NCBI RefSeq assembly: GCF_003201195.1
Contig: NZ_QICQ01000024.1
Coordinates: 1 to 45,514, forward strand
Source: Nitrosomonas eutropha
GTDB lineage: Bacteria > Pseudomonadota > Gammaproteobacteria > Burkholderiales > Nitrosomonadaceae
Direction: 5' to 3'
DNA length: 45,514 nt
The notes beneath the pieces were generated by a model that was not told the DNA's origin, did no database searches, and saw nothing but the letters and a program-made list of their open reading frames with translations. The position numbers were made by a program, and so were the translations under genes. Each line of letters starts with the position of its first letter. Position 1 is the first letter of the stretch. This document shows, piece after piece, positions 8,968-18,122 of this stretch.

Positions 8968-9939
8968 TCATTCAGTATGAGGATCGTCGAAGTGCTCTGC
9001 GGTATTCCCATTCATTTCTGATTCATGTCGGCGGACAAATTCCTGGGTACTGTCAATTCCCCGGAGTTGCAAAATATAATTCCGGACTGCTGCTTCTACC
9101 AATACTGCCAGATTACGGCCGGCGGCAACTGGAATAGTCACCTTGCGGATACTGACATTCAGAATAATTTCGTTGAGGTTACTCAGTGGCAGTCGTTCAT
9201 AAGCATTAATACTACTGCCAGCAGTTTTTTCAAGCTGCACGATCAGCTTCATATTTTTGTGTCGCCGAATTGCAGTTTCTCCGAATATGGTACGAATATT
9301 CAGCAATCCCAGTCCGCGTACTTCAAGAAAATCTCGCAACAGCGGCGGACACCTGCCTTCCAGCGTTTCAGGGCCAATACGGCGTAATTCGACGACATCA
9401 TCTGCAACCAGGCCGTGTCCGCGGCTGATAAGCTCCAGAGCGAGTTCACTTTTACCAACGCCACTCTCTCCGGTGATCATGACACCCATTCCAAGTACAT
9501 CCAGTAATACACCATGCCGACTGATAACGGGCGCCAGTACTCTCACAAGATAGGTTTGCAATCCCCAGATAATCTCAAGGCTGGCAATTTCTGAACGAAT
9601 CAGCGGGATAGAGTGTTCATTCACGAACTGTCTGATGGAATACGGGATTGGCGCACCGTCTGCTACGATCAGACAGGAAAGTTGACTTCTAGCTAGTTGA
9701 TTTAGCCTTTTTTGAAGAGAAAAATCATCAAGCTGTTCAAGATATTTGACGGATATCTGGTTCAGAACCTGTATCCAGTTGGGATGAACAAAGTTGAGAT
9801 GACCGATCAGTTCCTGTGTTGAGCTGGCGATCAGGTGATTCTCAAGCCGCCTGTCTATGGCAGGCGGCGGTTCACCCCATTGCAGACATAATTTTTCCTT
9901 GTTTTCTTCAAATAGTTGTTTGACGCTAACCTGAGACAT
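8968..9939 (-). CDS. hprK: HPr kinase/phosphorylase
   Basis: 323 residues from the ATG at 9939 (MSQVSVKQLF). The frame is open to an ATG at 9993, but that would add 18 residues inside ptsN and exceed the usual length. The P-loop GESGVGKS is at 157-164, followed by LVADDVVELRR, and the HprK signature EVRGLGLLNIRTIFGE is present. The enzyme phosphorylates and dephosphorylates HPr on serine. In betaproteobacteria it sits with ptsN and works with an incomplete PTS that regulates but does not import sugar. The start lies within the last codons of ptsN (14-base overlap), so translation is probably coupled. Confidence 0.93.
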   Translation of the reverse strand: MSQVSVKQLFEENKEKLCLQWGEPPPAIDRRLENHLIASSTQELIGHLNFVHPNWIQVLNQISVKYLEQLDDFSLQKRLNQLARSQLSCLIVADGAPIPYSIRQFVNEHSIPLIRSEIASLEIIWGLQTYLVRVLAPVISRHGVLLDVLGMGVMITGESGVGKSELALELISRGHGLVADDVVELRRIGPETLEGRCPPLLRDFLEVRGLGLLNIRTIFGETAIRRHKNMKLIVQLEKTAGSSINAYERLPLSNLNEIILNVSIRKVTIPVAAGRNLAVLVEAAVRNYILQLRGIDSTQEFVRRHESEMNGNTAEHFDDPHTE

Positions 9940-10396
9940 GTTCAGGCGTCCACTCGGAGATGAGTTGATGAATTTCTTTAGCACTCCGGCCATGGCGCAG
10001 TTTTTCGCGGAAGCTTTTATTACTAAACATTTGTGCTAGTTCGCTCAGTATCATCAAGTGCTGATCTGTTGCTTTTTCCGGCACCAGCAAGATGCAGATA
10101 ATACTGACAGGTTGGCCGTCTGGAGCGTCGAAAGGTATAGCTTCCTTCATTCTGACCAGCGCTGCAGCTGCTTCGCGCAGTCCCTTGATCCGGCCATGCG
10201 GGATGGCGACTCCCTGACCAAGCCCGGTTGATCCGAGTTTCTCACGTGCGAACAAGCTGTCAAAAACCTGGCTGCGCGCAATATGCAGGGTATTTTCAAA
10301 TAACAGACCAACTTGCTCAAATACACGTTTCTTGCTGGTCACATCCAGATCAATAATAATGTTGGATTCCGGCAATAATTGAGTAATGAGATTCAT
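9926..10396 (-). CDS. ptsN: Nitrogen-PTS EIIA protein PtsN
   Basis: 156 residues, a single EIIA-Ntr domain. The phospho-accepting His is His67 in the motif GVAIPHGRI. PtsN is phosphorylated through EI-Ntr and NPr and regulates potassium transport, nitrogen and stress responses. It lies in the classic order rpoN-hpf-ptsN-hprK. The start ATG at 10396 follows a GGAGATTC-like site on the minus strand. It is separated from hpf by 240 bases, an unusually large gap for this cluster. Confidence 0.94.
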   Translation of the reverse strand: MNLITQLLPESNIIIDLDVTSKKRVFEQVGLLFENTLHIARSQVFDSLFAREKLGSTGLGQGVAIPHGRIKGLREAAAALVRMKEAIPFDAPDGQPVSIICILLVPEKATDQHLMILSELAQMFSNKSFREKLRHGRSAKEIHQLISEWTPEHVSG

Positions 10397-10636
10397 GGAG
10401 ATTCAAACCACTTTAGGAAATTAGGCGGTGTTTTCTTCTTATTGAAAACGGGACTGTTTTTTTATATCACTCACTATATATGTGCCCAACTTGCTGATGT
10501 TCCGTAGGTCATCTTTTCCGCTGCGCGGGCAACATGGCTATAGTTGGCTGTTGATTAGGTACGGTCCCATTTTTCGAGTTTTTTCTGGCATTGCTGCTGC
10601 AGTTCTTTACAAATATATGAGGAGAAGTGGACGGGT
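10397..10636. other. 240-bp gap between hpf and ptsN
   Basis: In most relatives hpf and ptsN are close together. Here the gap holds no gene of normal size. On the minus strand a short frame runs on after the hpf stop in another phase and ends in CKELQQQCQKKLEKWDRT, with no good start. I see no terminator. It may hold a promoter for ptsN-hprK. Confidence 0.35.
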
Positions 10637-10972
10637 TTATTCGGGCTGTTCAAATTCCTGATCTTTCAGCCCACCCTGATCGTTGCGCTGTCTAATATTT
10701 TTTTCCTTATGCTTAAGGATCTGGCGAGCCAGCTTATCTGCCAGACTATCAATTGAAGCATACATATCGGTGCTATCGGCCTCGACAAAAATCTCTCTAC
10801 CGGGTAAGTGAACCGTGGCTTCAGCCTTTTGTTTGAGTTTATCCACGGAAAGGGTCACATTGATAGCCATGATATTGTCAAAGTGGCGTGTGCTCCTCTC
10901 GATTTTGGACGTAACGTAGTCACGCATGGCAGGTGTGATTGCCACGTGATTACCGGTGAGATTCAAATTCAT
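10637..10972 (-). CDS. hpf: Ribosome hibernation-promoting factor, short type
   Basis: 111 residues, the size of short HPF/YfiA proteins. The N-terminus MNLNLTGNHVAITPAMRDYV and the KIERSTRHFDNI helix match the family; the C-terminus is a charged tail (QRNDQGGLKDQEFEQPE) without the long-HPF dimerisation domain. HPF binds the 30S subunit in stationary phase and helps form 100S ribosome dimers. It has a strong ribosome site (AAGGAG) 6 bases before the ATG. It follows rpoN in the usual order, but with repeat copy B between them. Confidence 0.94.
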   Translation of the reverse strand: MNLNLTGNHVAITPAMRDYVTSKIERSTRHFDNIMAINVTLSVDKLKQKAEATVHLPGREIFVEADSTDMYASIDSLADKLARQILKHKEKNIRQRNDQGGLKDQEFEQPE

Positions 10973-11051
10973 TATTTCTCCTTATGTGAGAGAGTCGTGT
11001 TCAAGGGTATCATGGAAAACTCTGAAAGTATCTGTCTGGCTATACCGACCT

Positions 11052-11146
11052 GAAATCAGGTTTCGAGTACACATATGCTATTTGTGAACTGTACTTTTTC
11101 ACCTTGATTTGCTTCATGGTAATCAGCTGATTTTTTCAGAATTTTC
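11052..11146. repeat. Dispersed ~95-bp repeat, copy B
   Basis: It occupies the rpoN-hpf gap, ending one base before the rpoN stop codon, and aligns in the same orientation with copy A at 8832-8923. The two copies lie in two different gaps of the same minus-strand cluster. On the minus strand copy B could encode a 25-residue frame (MKQIKVKKYSSQ onward), but copy A breaks this frame early, so coding is unlikely. Confidence 0.5.
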
Positions 11147-12610
11147 CTAGGGTATTTTACGTAAATTAGTCGGGGGAATATGCATGAACTCCCGATATTT
11201 TGCAACAGTACGGCGAGCAACAACAATACCCTGCTGCGCGAGTATTTGTGAAACTTGACTATCATTAAGTGGCTTTTTTCGATCCTCATTCTGGATCAAT
11301 TGCTTAATAAGTCCACGAATAGCTATGGCTGAATGTGCTTCACCCGTTTCAGCGGGAATATGGCTTCCAAAGAAATATTTGAGCTCAAAGATACCGTGCG
11401 GTGTCCGCATATACTTCTGGGTTGTGATACGAGAAATGGTTGACTCATGTAATCCAAGAACTTCGGCAATTTCACGCATAACAAGGGGGCGCACAGCTGT
11501 TTCGCCATGCTCCAGGAATGCTTGCTGGCAATCAATAATCGCCTGACTGGCCCGGAGTATGGTAACCATGCGCTGGTCGATATTTCTGATCAGCCAGCGG
11601 GCCTCTTTCAGTTGCTCCATCAGTGGTCGGATTGCTTCATTACGATTCTGCTTCAGAATGTCGGCATATAAATGGTTAACGCGCACACGCGGAACTGAAT
11701 CGGAATTGAGCTGTGCCACCCAGCCTTTAGCCGATTTGGTCACAATCACATCAGGAATGACATAACGTGCTGTTGTTGCGTTGAAATCATCGCCAGGCTT
11801 GGGATTGAGTTGAGTGATCAACTGGTAAACTGACTGTAAACAGGTTTCATCACAGCCAAGAACTTTCCTGAGCAATGGGAAATTTTTGGCAGCGACACTT
11901 TCCAGGTGCTCATTGACCAGTTTGAGTGCTTCCGTTCGTAGTGGCGTTGCATCCGGCAATGCTGAAAGCTGTATAGACAGACACTCCCGCAGATTGCGTG
12001 CTCCTACGCCGGGCGGATCCAGTTGCTGAATATAAGCAAGGGCTGACTTCAGGTCCGTGATGTCGATTTCCAGCTCAACCGGAAGTAACTTGGCAAGCTC
12101 TTCCAGATCCTGAGTAAAATAACCATTATCGTCCAGACTATCCACCAGCAGCGCGGTAATTTTCTTTTTTCGTTCGCAACGTTGCCTCAAGCTGATTTGC
12201 ATGAGCAGGTGTTCACGCAAGCTGGCGGGTTTGCTAACCAGGCGAGAATAGTCCTGATCATACTCCTCATCATCTTGTCTACGTGTGTCTAAAAAAGCCC
12301 CCTGATCTGAATACAATGAGTCATCTAGCCAGTCGTTCGATATTTCAGTGTTTTCTCTAATATCATGGGATTCATTAGCTTCTGCTGTAGTAGATAAATC
12401 TGATGATACTAACGAAGAATCTTGTCCTTCAGTTTCAAGTTTTTCTTGATCGATATCTTCATCCAGCTCAAGCAAAGGGTTTTCTTGGACAATACGTGAG
12501 ATTTCCTGGTTGAGTTCAAGTGCAGATAGTTGAAGCAGCTGAATTGATTGTTTCAGTTGCGGTGTCAGTGTAAGGCCGGTAGAAAGCTTGAGTTGCAGAG
12601 TCGGCTTCAT
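11147..12610 (-). CDS. rpoN: RNA polymerase sigma-54 factor RpoN
   Basis: 487 residues, full length. Region I at the N-terminus is Gln- and Leu-rich (TPQLKQSIQLLQLSALELNQE) and contacts activators. Region II (about 50-120) is very acidic. The core-binding region follows. A helix-turn-helix (HESTISRITTQKYMRTPHG) precedes the RpoN box ARRTVAKYRE at 465-474, which reads the -24 element. It starts 5 bases after the lptB stop, so it belongs to the lpt transcript. Confidence 0.96.
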   Translation of the reverse strand: MKPTLQLKLSTGLTLTPQLKQSIQLLQLSALELNQEISRIVQENPLLELDEDIDQEKLETEGQDSSLVSSDLSTTAEANESHDIRENTEISNDWLDDSLYSDQGAFLDTRRQDDEEYDQDYSRLVSKPASLREHLLMQISLRQRCERKKKITALLVDSLDDNGYFTQDLEELAKLLPVELEIDITDLKSALAYIQQLDPPGVGARNLRECLSIQLSALPDATPLRTEALKLVNEHLESVAAKNFPLLRKVLGCDETCLQSVYQLITQLNPKPGDDFNATTARYVIPDVIVTKSAKGWVAQLNSDSVPRVRVNHLYADILKQNRNEAIRPLMEQLKEARWLIRNIDQRMVTILRASQAIIDCQQAFLEHGETAVRPLVMREIAEVLGLHESTISRITTQKYMRTPHGIFELKYFFGSHIPAETGEAHSAIAIRGLIKQLIQNEDRKKPLNDSQVSQILAQQGIVVARRTVAKYREFMHIPPTNLRKIP

Positions 12611-12615
12611 ATTTT

Positions 12616-13338
12616 TCAGAGCCTGAAATGCTCCCCCAGATAAACTTCCCGGACACGTCCGTCATTGATGATTTCAGCAGGGACTCCACTGGCAAGCACG
12701 GTTCCTTCGCTGATGATATAGGCACGGTCACAAATCCCCAGTGTTTCTCGCACATTATGATCCGTGATAAGTACACCGATTCCGCGTGATTTGAGAAAAC
12801 CGATGACTCTCTGGATATCCATAACGGCAATTGGATCTACTCCAGCGAAGGGTTCGTCCAGCAGGATGAAGCGCGGCTGGGATGCCAGTGCCCGTGCAAT
12901 TTCTACACGCCTGCGTTCACCACCCGATAGACTCATGCCTAGGCTCTCACGCAGATGACCGATATGCAGGTCATGTAGCAATCCGTCCAGATGCCGCTGC
13001 ATTTCATCTTTCTGAAAGTGTTGTAATTCTAGTACTGCAAGAATGTTTTCTTCGACCGAAAGCCGACGGAAAACTGATGCCTCCTGGGGAAGATAGCTTA
13101 ACCCCAACCGGGCGCGCTGATGAATCGGCAGCTGGCTCAGATTGTGTTCATCCAGAAATATTTCCCCTCCGTTCAATGGAACCAGTCCAACCACCATGTA
13201 GAAACAGGTGGTTTTGCCTGCACCATTAGGGCCAAGCAGACCAACAACTTCGCCGCTGCGAACAGAGAAAGATACATCCATCACGACGGTGCGTGACTGA
13301 TATTTTTTTTTCAGATTTTCAGCTCTTAATTCACTCAT
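12616..13338 (-). CDS. lptB: LPS export ABC transporter ATPase LptB
   Basis: 240 residues. All ABC motifs are intact: Walker A GPNGAGKT at 36-43, Q-loop in SYLPQEAS, signature LSGGE at 137-141, Walker B with Asp161-Glu162 and H-loop in ITDHNVRE. LptB powers the LptFG complex, which lifts LPS from the inner membrane to the LptC-LptA bridge. It lies between lptA and rpoN, the standard proteobacterial order. Its intact motifs contrast with the degenerate ABC protein at 3994-5691. Confidence 0.96.
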   Translation of the reverse strand: MSELRAENLKKKYQSRTVVMDVSFSVRSGEVVGLLGPNGAGKTTCFYMVVGLVPLNGGEIFLDEHNLSQLPIHQRARLGLSYLPQEASVFRRLSVEENILAVLELQHFQKDEMQRHLDGLLHDLHIGHLRESLGMSLSGGERRRVEIARALASQPRFILLDEPFAGVDPIAVMDIQRVIGFLKSRGIGVLITDHNVRETLGICDRAYIISEGTVLASGVPAEIINDGRVREVYLGEHFRL

Positions 13339-13389
13339 AAGATGACCCGGAGTGGCGATATACAGTGGTAAATATATTTTTTGATAGTT

Positions 13390-13941
13390 TTATTTTTCTG
13401 TTTCTGCGTCAGGTTGTTTCGCTTTTGGCTGAATCACGGCACGTACCCTGTGATCAGAATTTTTATCATTTTCCGCTTGAGGCTGGCCAAATACCTGAAA
13501 AAAGTCGCTTGCTATATCGTAGGAGATATAATCCCCTTCTACTTCATCGGTGCCGCGTTTCAGTCGCGCGCTTCCAAACAATTCTATTTTGTCGGTTTTG
13601 TTGTCATATTCTGCGCGTCGGCTCCATGCTTCAACGTACTCATCAACGCCATCACGCTTTTGACGATAGCTGACCAGATTGCCATAAGCTGTAGCGTGCC
13701 GGTAACCCGTGCTGTCCTCCTTCATCACGACTTTATCTGCACGAAGAATAAGCGTTCCCTGGGTCAATATGACATTCCCGGTAAATATGCTGGTACGAAA
13801 CTCCCCTTTTTGCTTGTAATCTTCGACAGTTGCGCGATCGGCTTCCAGATGAATTGGCTTATCGCGATCTGCGCGTTCAGCCAGGGCAGTGGCTGAGAAA
13901 AACATGAGAGACAAGCTTAGGAACAAACATTGAGATTGCAT
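13390..13941 (-). CDS. lptA: LPS transport periplasmic protein LptA
   Basis: 183 residues with a signal peptide ending near ATALA. The mature part begins with the OstA/LptA pattern DKPIHLEADRATVEDYKQKGEFRTSI... and FTGNVILTQGTLILRADKVVM. LptA molecules stack into a periplasmic bridge that carries LPS to LptDE. It starts 69 bases after the lptC stop and is followed by lptB. The C-terminal tail (AVIQPKAKQPDAETEK) is charged and probably disordered. Confidence 0.93.
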   Translation of the reverse strand: MQSQCLFLSLSLMFFSATALAERADRDKPIHLEADRATVEDYKQKGEFRTSIFTGNVILTQGTLILRADKVVMKEDSTGYRHATAYGNLVSYRQKRDGVDEYVEAWSRRAEYDNKTDKIELFGSARLKRGTDEVEGDYISYDIASDFFQVFGQPQAENDKNSDHRVRAVIQPKAKQPDAETEK

Positions 13942-14010
13942 AAACCGATAGATACAAAAAGTAAAATAAGAAAACCAGAAGAATCAGAATCCGTGTTGGT
14001 GCGGCATCCT

Positions 14011-14592
14011 CTAGCGGGATGAGCGTGGTGTACGTTCGTCATGTGCTTTGACCCGGGACTGCATCAAAATCTCACCGGTCCGATTGTTCATGAACAACCC
14101 TACGGCGTTGAGAACACTGTTCATTCTGATCACGGTAACTGGTCGATCGGTTTTGGCGATATCAGTATCCGGAATAAGGTGTAAAAAATCAGTCAGCATG
14201 GTTACCTTGTCTTTGTCCAGATCTTCTCCCCTGATAATAGAAACATTTTCGGTCAGGAAAATATCATCTCCATCTTTAGTCAGCTCAGCCCAATCAGAAG
14301 TCACTCTGAGCAGTGGTTTATCCGGTTCTATGCTGGTAAAGCGTACGTGCTCCAGCTGCGTTATGTCTTCTGTTGAGTAGTGGATCAGTTTGTCAGCCGA
14401 GAAAAAACGATTTCGTTCAAATTCATGGTTGACCTGTATCCCGTTAAGATTTTCAATGATGTAGTCTATCTTTTGCTGCAAATCGTTGCCCTGCTGCAGG
14501 CGCGGGCGCTGCAGGACGCTGTCCAGCCAGAGAGTAAGCAGAAGCAAAATAACCAACCATATGGACGGTCTTGAAAATAATGAACGTGTCAT
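14011..14592 (-). CDS. lptC: LPS export protein LptC
   Basis: 193 residues with one N-terminal membrane helix (IWLVILLLLTLWLDSVL) and a periplasmic beta-jellyroll. Conserved LptC features are the TSDWAELTKDGDDIFLTENV block and the late GLFMNNRTGEILMQSRVKAHDE segment. LptC links LptB2FG to LptA. It is the first gene of the minus-strand cluster here. The usual upstream gene kdsC is absent and nadA diverges instead. Confidence 0.92.
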   Translation of the reverse strand: MTRSLFSRPSIWLVILLLLTLWLDSVLQRPRLQQGNDLQQKIDYIIENLNGIQVNHEFERNRFFSADKLIHYSTEDITQLEHVRFTSIEPDKPLLRVTSDWAELTKDGDDIFLTENVSIIRGEDLDKDKVTMLTDFLHLIPDTDIAKTDRPVTVIRMNSVLNAVGLFMNNRTGEILMQSRVKAHDERTPRSSR

Positions 14593-14807
14593 GTTAAGAC
14601 ATATTACGCATAGACTTTATGATGAATATGGATTGTTTCTCCGGTCATTCCCGATCAAACAGTATAGTTAAAAACAGACAACACACTGTTAATGCGCTGT
14701 TTTTAGGAATTATAGCAGAGTCCCTTTTTCACAATAGTTGTCGCATTCAGAGCCAAGTATCTTTGTTTTCGGCGGGTATTGCAGAATCTGCAGAACAGCT
14801 TTTTAAT

Positions 14808-14835
14808 TTGCACTTTTTGCTTGAATAAGTATCTT
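14808..14835 (+). promoter_or_regulatory. Possible sigma-70 promoter for nadA
   Basis: TTGCAC at 14808-14813 and TATCTT at 14830-14835 are separated by 16 bases, and lie 46 bases before the nadA start. Both boxes differ from consensus, so this is only a candidate. The whole 289-base lptC-nadA gap (14593-14881) holds no other gene. Confidence 0.3.
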
Positions 14836-14881
14836 AATGTGATTATGGTCATATTTCACGATAAATAAAGCTGGATTGATT

Positions 14882-15982
14882 ATGCAAGCAAACGCAATCG
14901 ATTTTGAGAATTACGAATTACTGCAAGATGAAGTATGTACGCAACGGATCGTTGCAGCTAAACAGAAGCTGGGAAAGCGCGCTATTATATTGGCACATCA
15001 CTATCAGCGTGCAGATGTTTACCGGCATGCCGATCTGACCGGAGACTCACTTAAGCTTTCTTATCTCGCCGCGCAGACAGATGCTGATTTTCTGGTGTTT
15101 TGCGGGGTGCACTTCATGGCAGAGGTAGCGGATATTCTTTCCAGCCCTGAACAAACCGTCATCCTGCCTGATCTTTCCGCAGGTTGCTCTATGGCAGATA
15201 TGGCTAATCTCACCAAGGTAGAACGTGCTTGGCGTGAACTGACAGAAGTGCTCGACCCGGATGAGGGGGTGACACCAGTAACTTATATCAATTCCAGTGC
15301 TGATCTAAAGGCCTTTTGTGGGCAACATGGTGGTATCGTTTGTACTTCCAGTAACGCTGTAAAGATTCTGCAATGGGCATTTGACCGACGTGAAAAAGTA
15401 CTGTTTTTCCCTGATCAGCACCTAGGTCGTTGGAGCGGATACAAGATGGGGCTATCGTCGGATGAAATGCCAGTATGGGATTTTGATGAACCCATGGGCG
15501 GATTGACACCAGAACAGATTGAAAAAGCCAAAATCCTTTTATGGAAAGGGCATTGTTCCGTTCACCAAATGTTTCAGCCGCAGCATATCCTTCGCTTTCG
15601 CAACCAATATCCGGATGGGTTGGTTATTTCACATCCGGAATGCAGCTTTGAGGTGTGTAAGGCATCTGATTTTGTTGGATCGACCGAGTACATCATCAAT
15701 ACCATCCGGGCAGCGAAAGCTGGTACTCGCTGGCTGGTCGGGACGGAATTGAATCTGGTTGGTCGCATTGCCGAGGAGTTCAAGTCCGAAGGCAAAATTA
15801 TTCAGTTCATGTCGCCGATGGTATGTATGTGTTCGACTATGGCGAGGATCGATCCACAGCACTTGGCCTGGTCACTTGAAAATCTGGCTGAGGGTCGTGT
15901 GGTTAATCAGATTAGCGTGCCGGAACCACAGGCCAGTCTGGCCAGGCTGACGCTCGAAAAGATGCTTGAGGTCTCGAAATAG
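14882..15982 (+). CDS. nadA: Quinolinate synthase NadA
   Basis: 366 residues from ATG 14882; a TTG at 14876 is also in frame but the ATG is preferred. NadA condenses iminoaspartate with dihydroxyacetone phosphate to make quinolinate for NAD synthesis. Family marks are ILAHHYQRADVYRHADLTGDSL near the start, VFCGVHFMAE, VCTSSNAVK, FFPDQHLGR and SHPECSFEVC, with MCMCSTMARI near the C-terminus; the cysteines for the 4Fe-4S cluster lie in these segments. A ybhP-like gene follows 5 bases after the stop. Confidence 0.95.
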   Translation: MQANAIDFENYELLQDEVCTQRIVAAKQKLGKRAIILAHHYQRADVYRHADLTGDSLKLSYLAAQTDADFLVFCGVHFMAEVADILSSPEQTVILPDLSAGCSMADMANLTKVERAWRELTEVLDPDEGVTPVTYINSSADLKAFCGQHGGIVCTSSNAVKILQWAFDRREKVLFFPDQHLGRWSGYKMGLSSDEMPVWDFDEPMGGLTPEQIEKAKILLWKGHCSVHQMFQPQHILRFRNQYPDGLVISHPECSFEVCKASDFVGSTEYIINTIRAAKAGTRWLVGTELNLVGRIAEEFKSEGKIIQFMSPMVCMCSTMARIDPQHLAWSLENLAEGRVVNQISVPEPQASLARLTLEKMLEVSK

Positions 15983-15987
15983 TATCG

Positions 15988-16815
15988 ATGGTGAAATTGC
16001 CGGTTTTGTCTGCGGATACTGACAGGATTGCTTCTCTGCCAGGAAACGAAGCAATGCGTGAATCTAATCGGACATTACATATCGCAACTTATAACATTCA
16101 CAAGGGGCTGTCGTTTTTTAATCAGCGTGTGGTATTGCATGAATTGCGTGACTATTTGCGTAGCCTGAATGTCGATATCATTTTTTTGCAAGAGGTGATC
16201 GGGGAGCATACGCTGCATGCCAGCCGCTTTCAGGATTGGCCGAAAGATGCTCAGTATGAATTTTTGGCGGATGCAGTGTGGTCGGATTTTGCCTATGGAA
16301 AGAATGCGGTTTATAACCATGGCCATCACGGCAATGCCATTCTCAGCCGCTTTCCCATATCAAGCTGGGAGAATGAAGATATTTCGGCACACCGATTTGA
16401 AAGTCGCGGATTGTTACATTGCGAGCTGGCCATTCCCGGATGGAAAGACGCGTTGCACTGCATCTGTGTGCATCTGGGGCTGTTTAAGCGTGGAAGGTAT
16501 CGGCAGCTGGAGGCCATAGAGCGCCGCATCCGGCAACTGGTACCGCCTGATGCACCGCTCGTACTCGCGGGAGATTTTAATGACTGGCGTGGTGTGGCAA
16601 ATCAGGCTTTGGCCAGTCGCTTGAATCTGGTTGAGGTTTTTCAGTATACGCAGGGTAAGGCGGCGCGCAGTTTTCCATCTGTTTTGCCGTTGCTGCGTCT
16701 GGATAGAATTTATATCCGTGGTTTTCAGGTAAAAAATGCCCGGATTTTTCATAATCGCCCCTGGTCCAGAATTTCAGACCATGCTGCGTTGTCGGCCCAG
16801 ATTATGCGTAAATGA
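15988..16815 (+). CDS. Endonuclease/exonuclease/phosphatase family protein (YbhP-like)
   Basis: 275 residues from ATG 15988; a second Met (MRESNRTLHIATYNIHKG, 16054) is a possible true start. The fold is the EEP type: IATYNIHKG, the catalytic Glu in FLQEV, HHGNAILSRFPI, LAGDFNDWRG and the closing SDHAALSA. These are metal-dependent phosphoesterases of DNA, lipids or nucleotides. The stop overlaps the clsB start by 4 bases. In E. coli ybhP lies directly before clsB (ybhO), so a role linked to phospholipids is likely, but the substrate is not known. Confidence 0.88.
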   Translation: MVKLPVLSADTDRIASLPGNEAMRESNRTLHIATYNIHKGLSFFNQRVVLHELRDYLRSLNVDIIFLQEVIGEHTLHASRFQDWPKDAQYEFLADAVWSDFAYGKNAVYNHGHHGNAILSRFPISSWENEDISAHRFESRGLLHCELAIPGWKDALHCICVHLGLFKRGRYRQLEAIERRIRQLVPPDAPLVLAGDFNDWRGVANQALASRLNLVEVFQYTQGKAARSFPSVLPLLRLDRIYIRGFQVKNARIFHNRPWSRISDHAALSAQIMRK

Positions 16816-17969
16816 GTTTGCCTGATTTTGTCGAAGGAAACTGTATAACACTACTGCATTCCGGCACGGAATATTTCCCGGTGCTGGAATCGGCCATTGA
16901 TTCGACCAGGCAGGAAATTTATCTCGAAACTTATATTTTTCAGTACGATACAACCGGTATCCGAATTGCTGAAGCGCTTAAACGGGCAGCACAACGCGGG
17001 GTAGCTGTCCATCTGTTGATTGATGGATTTGGCTCGCTCAGCCTGCCCGGGAAAGTAATTCGGGAGATGCTTGCAGCAGGTGTGCGAGTACTGATATATC
17101 GGCCGGAGTTTTTTTCATTCCGGCTCAAACGCTCCCGCTTGCGTCGTATGCATCGCAAACTGGCGGTTATGGATGCCAGTTTGGCATTTGTGGGAGGAAT
17201 TAATATTGTCGATGATTGCTACGAATCTGATGCGTTATTTCCACGATTCGATTATGCTGTTCAAATTATCGGTCCGCTACTGGAAAAAATTCATGCTACA
17301 GCAAGGCATCTGTGGATGTTGGTTGCATGGGTTTATTTCAAAAAGCGCTGGACAAATTATTTGTCTGTTGTCAGCAATAATCTGCCGGCAGGCCATCAGC
17401 GTGCATCGTTGGTTATCCGGGATAATCTGCGTAACCGGCGTAGTATTGAGCATTGCTATCTCAGGGCAATAGCGGTTGCTCGCAAGGAAATCATTATTGC
17501 CAATGCCTATTTTCTTCCCGGGAAGAATTTTCGGCAGGCTCTGATCAAGGCCGCGCAGCGTGGTGTCTCGGTTATCCTTCTGCTACAGGGGAAATCGGAA
17601 TATCGCTTGCAATATTACGCCATGCATGCCCTGTATGGCCACCTGCTGGATGCCGGTATCCGTATCTACGAGTACCGGCAAGGGTATCTGCATGCCAAAG
17701 TGGCAGTTATTGACGGCTCCTGGTCTACTGTTGGTTCTTCCAATATTGATCCGTTCAGTTTATTGCTGGCACGTGAGGCCAATGTCATTATCTTAGATCG
17801 GATATTTGCAGCGGGATTACGGGGCAGTCTGCAACGGACATTGGAAGTCTCTTGTCCGGTGTTACAGCATTCCTGGAGAGGCCGGTCACGAATTAAACGT
17901 TCGCTGAACTGGATATGCTATTACTTCATCCGGATGGCGTGGGGATTACTGGGATACCGTCGGGACTAA
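16812..17969 (+). CDS. clsB: Cardiolipin synthase B (phospholipase D family)
   Basis: 385 residues with two HKD motifs: His114, Lys116 and Asp121 in MHRKLAVMD, and His294, Lys296 and Asp301 in LHAKVAVID. There are no N-terminal membrane helices, which separates ClsB from ClsA. ClsB makes cardiolipin, or phosphatidylglycerol in some conditions, by transphosphatidylation. It overlaps the YbhP-like gene by ATGA, as in a tightly coupled operon. The C-terminus is basic and aromatic and may contact the membrane. Confidence 0.92.
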   Translation: MSLPDFVEGNCITLLHSGTEYFPVLESAIDSTRQEIYLETYIFQYDTTGIRIAEALKRAAQRGVAVHLLIDGFGSLSLPGKVIREMLAAGVRVLIYRPEFFSFRLKRSRLRRMHRKLAVMDASLAFVGGINIVDDCYESDALFPRFDYAVQIIGPLLEKIHATARHLWMLVAWVYFKKRWTNYLSVVSNNLPAGHQRASLVIRDNLRNRRSIEHCYLRAIAVARKEIIIANAYFLPGKNFRQALIKAAQRGVSVILLLQGKSEYRLQYYAMHALYGHLLDAGIRIYEYRQGYLHAKVAVIDGSWSTVGSSNIDPFSLLLAREANVIILDRIFAAGLRGSLQRTLEVSCPVLQHSWRGRSRIKRSLNWICYYFIRMAWGLLGYRRD

Positions 17970-18088
17970 GATCCCTTGGCCGCTTTAATACGATCTTGTC
18001 GCATACTCGGATACGGAATAACCAATGCCCGATTGCCATTTTCTTTTGTGGGCCAGTGTTTCATCAAAGTCTAATTTGTTACCAGGTG

Positions 18089-18094
18089 TATAAT
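18089..18094 (+). promoter_or_regulatory. Possible -10 box (TATAAT) upstream of pcnB
   Basis: A perfect TATAAT lies 34 bases before the chosen pcnB start, preceded by TG. No good -35 box is seen at the right distance. It would separate the pcnB-panC run from nadA-clsB. Confidence 0.35.
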
Positions 18095-18122
18095 TTGTCG
18101 TTCACAGGTATTGCATCCAGGC

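Noticed and set aside
10560..10660. Short minus-strand frame ending in CKELQQQCQKKLEKWDRT in the hpf-ptsN gap
   Set aside because: It has only a weak TTG start inside the hpf end and no ribosome site. It is too short to support a gene call without conservation data.
11056..11289. 77-codon minus-strand frame across the rpoN 3' end and repeat copy B
   Set aside because: It lies mostly in another phase of rpoN, has no family resemblance and is broken in repeat copy A.
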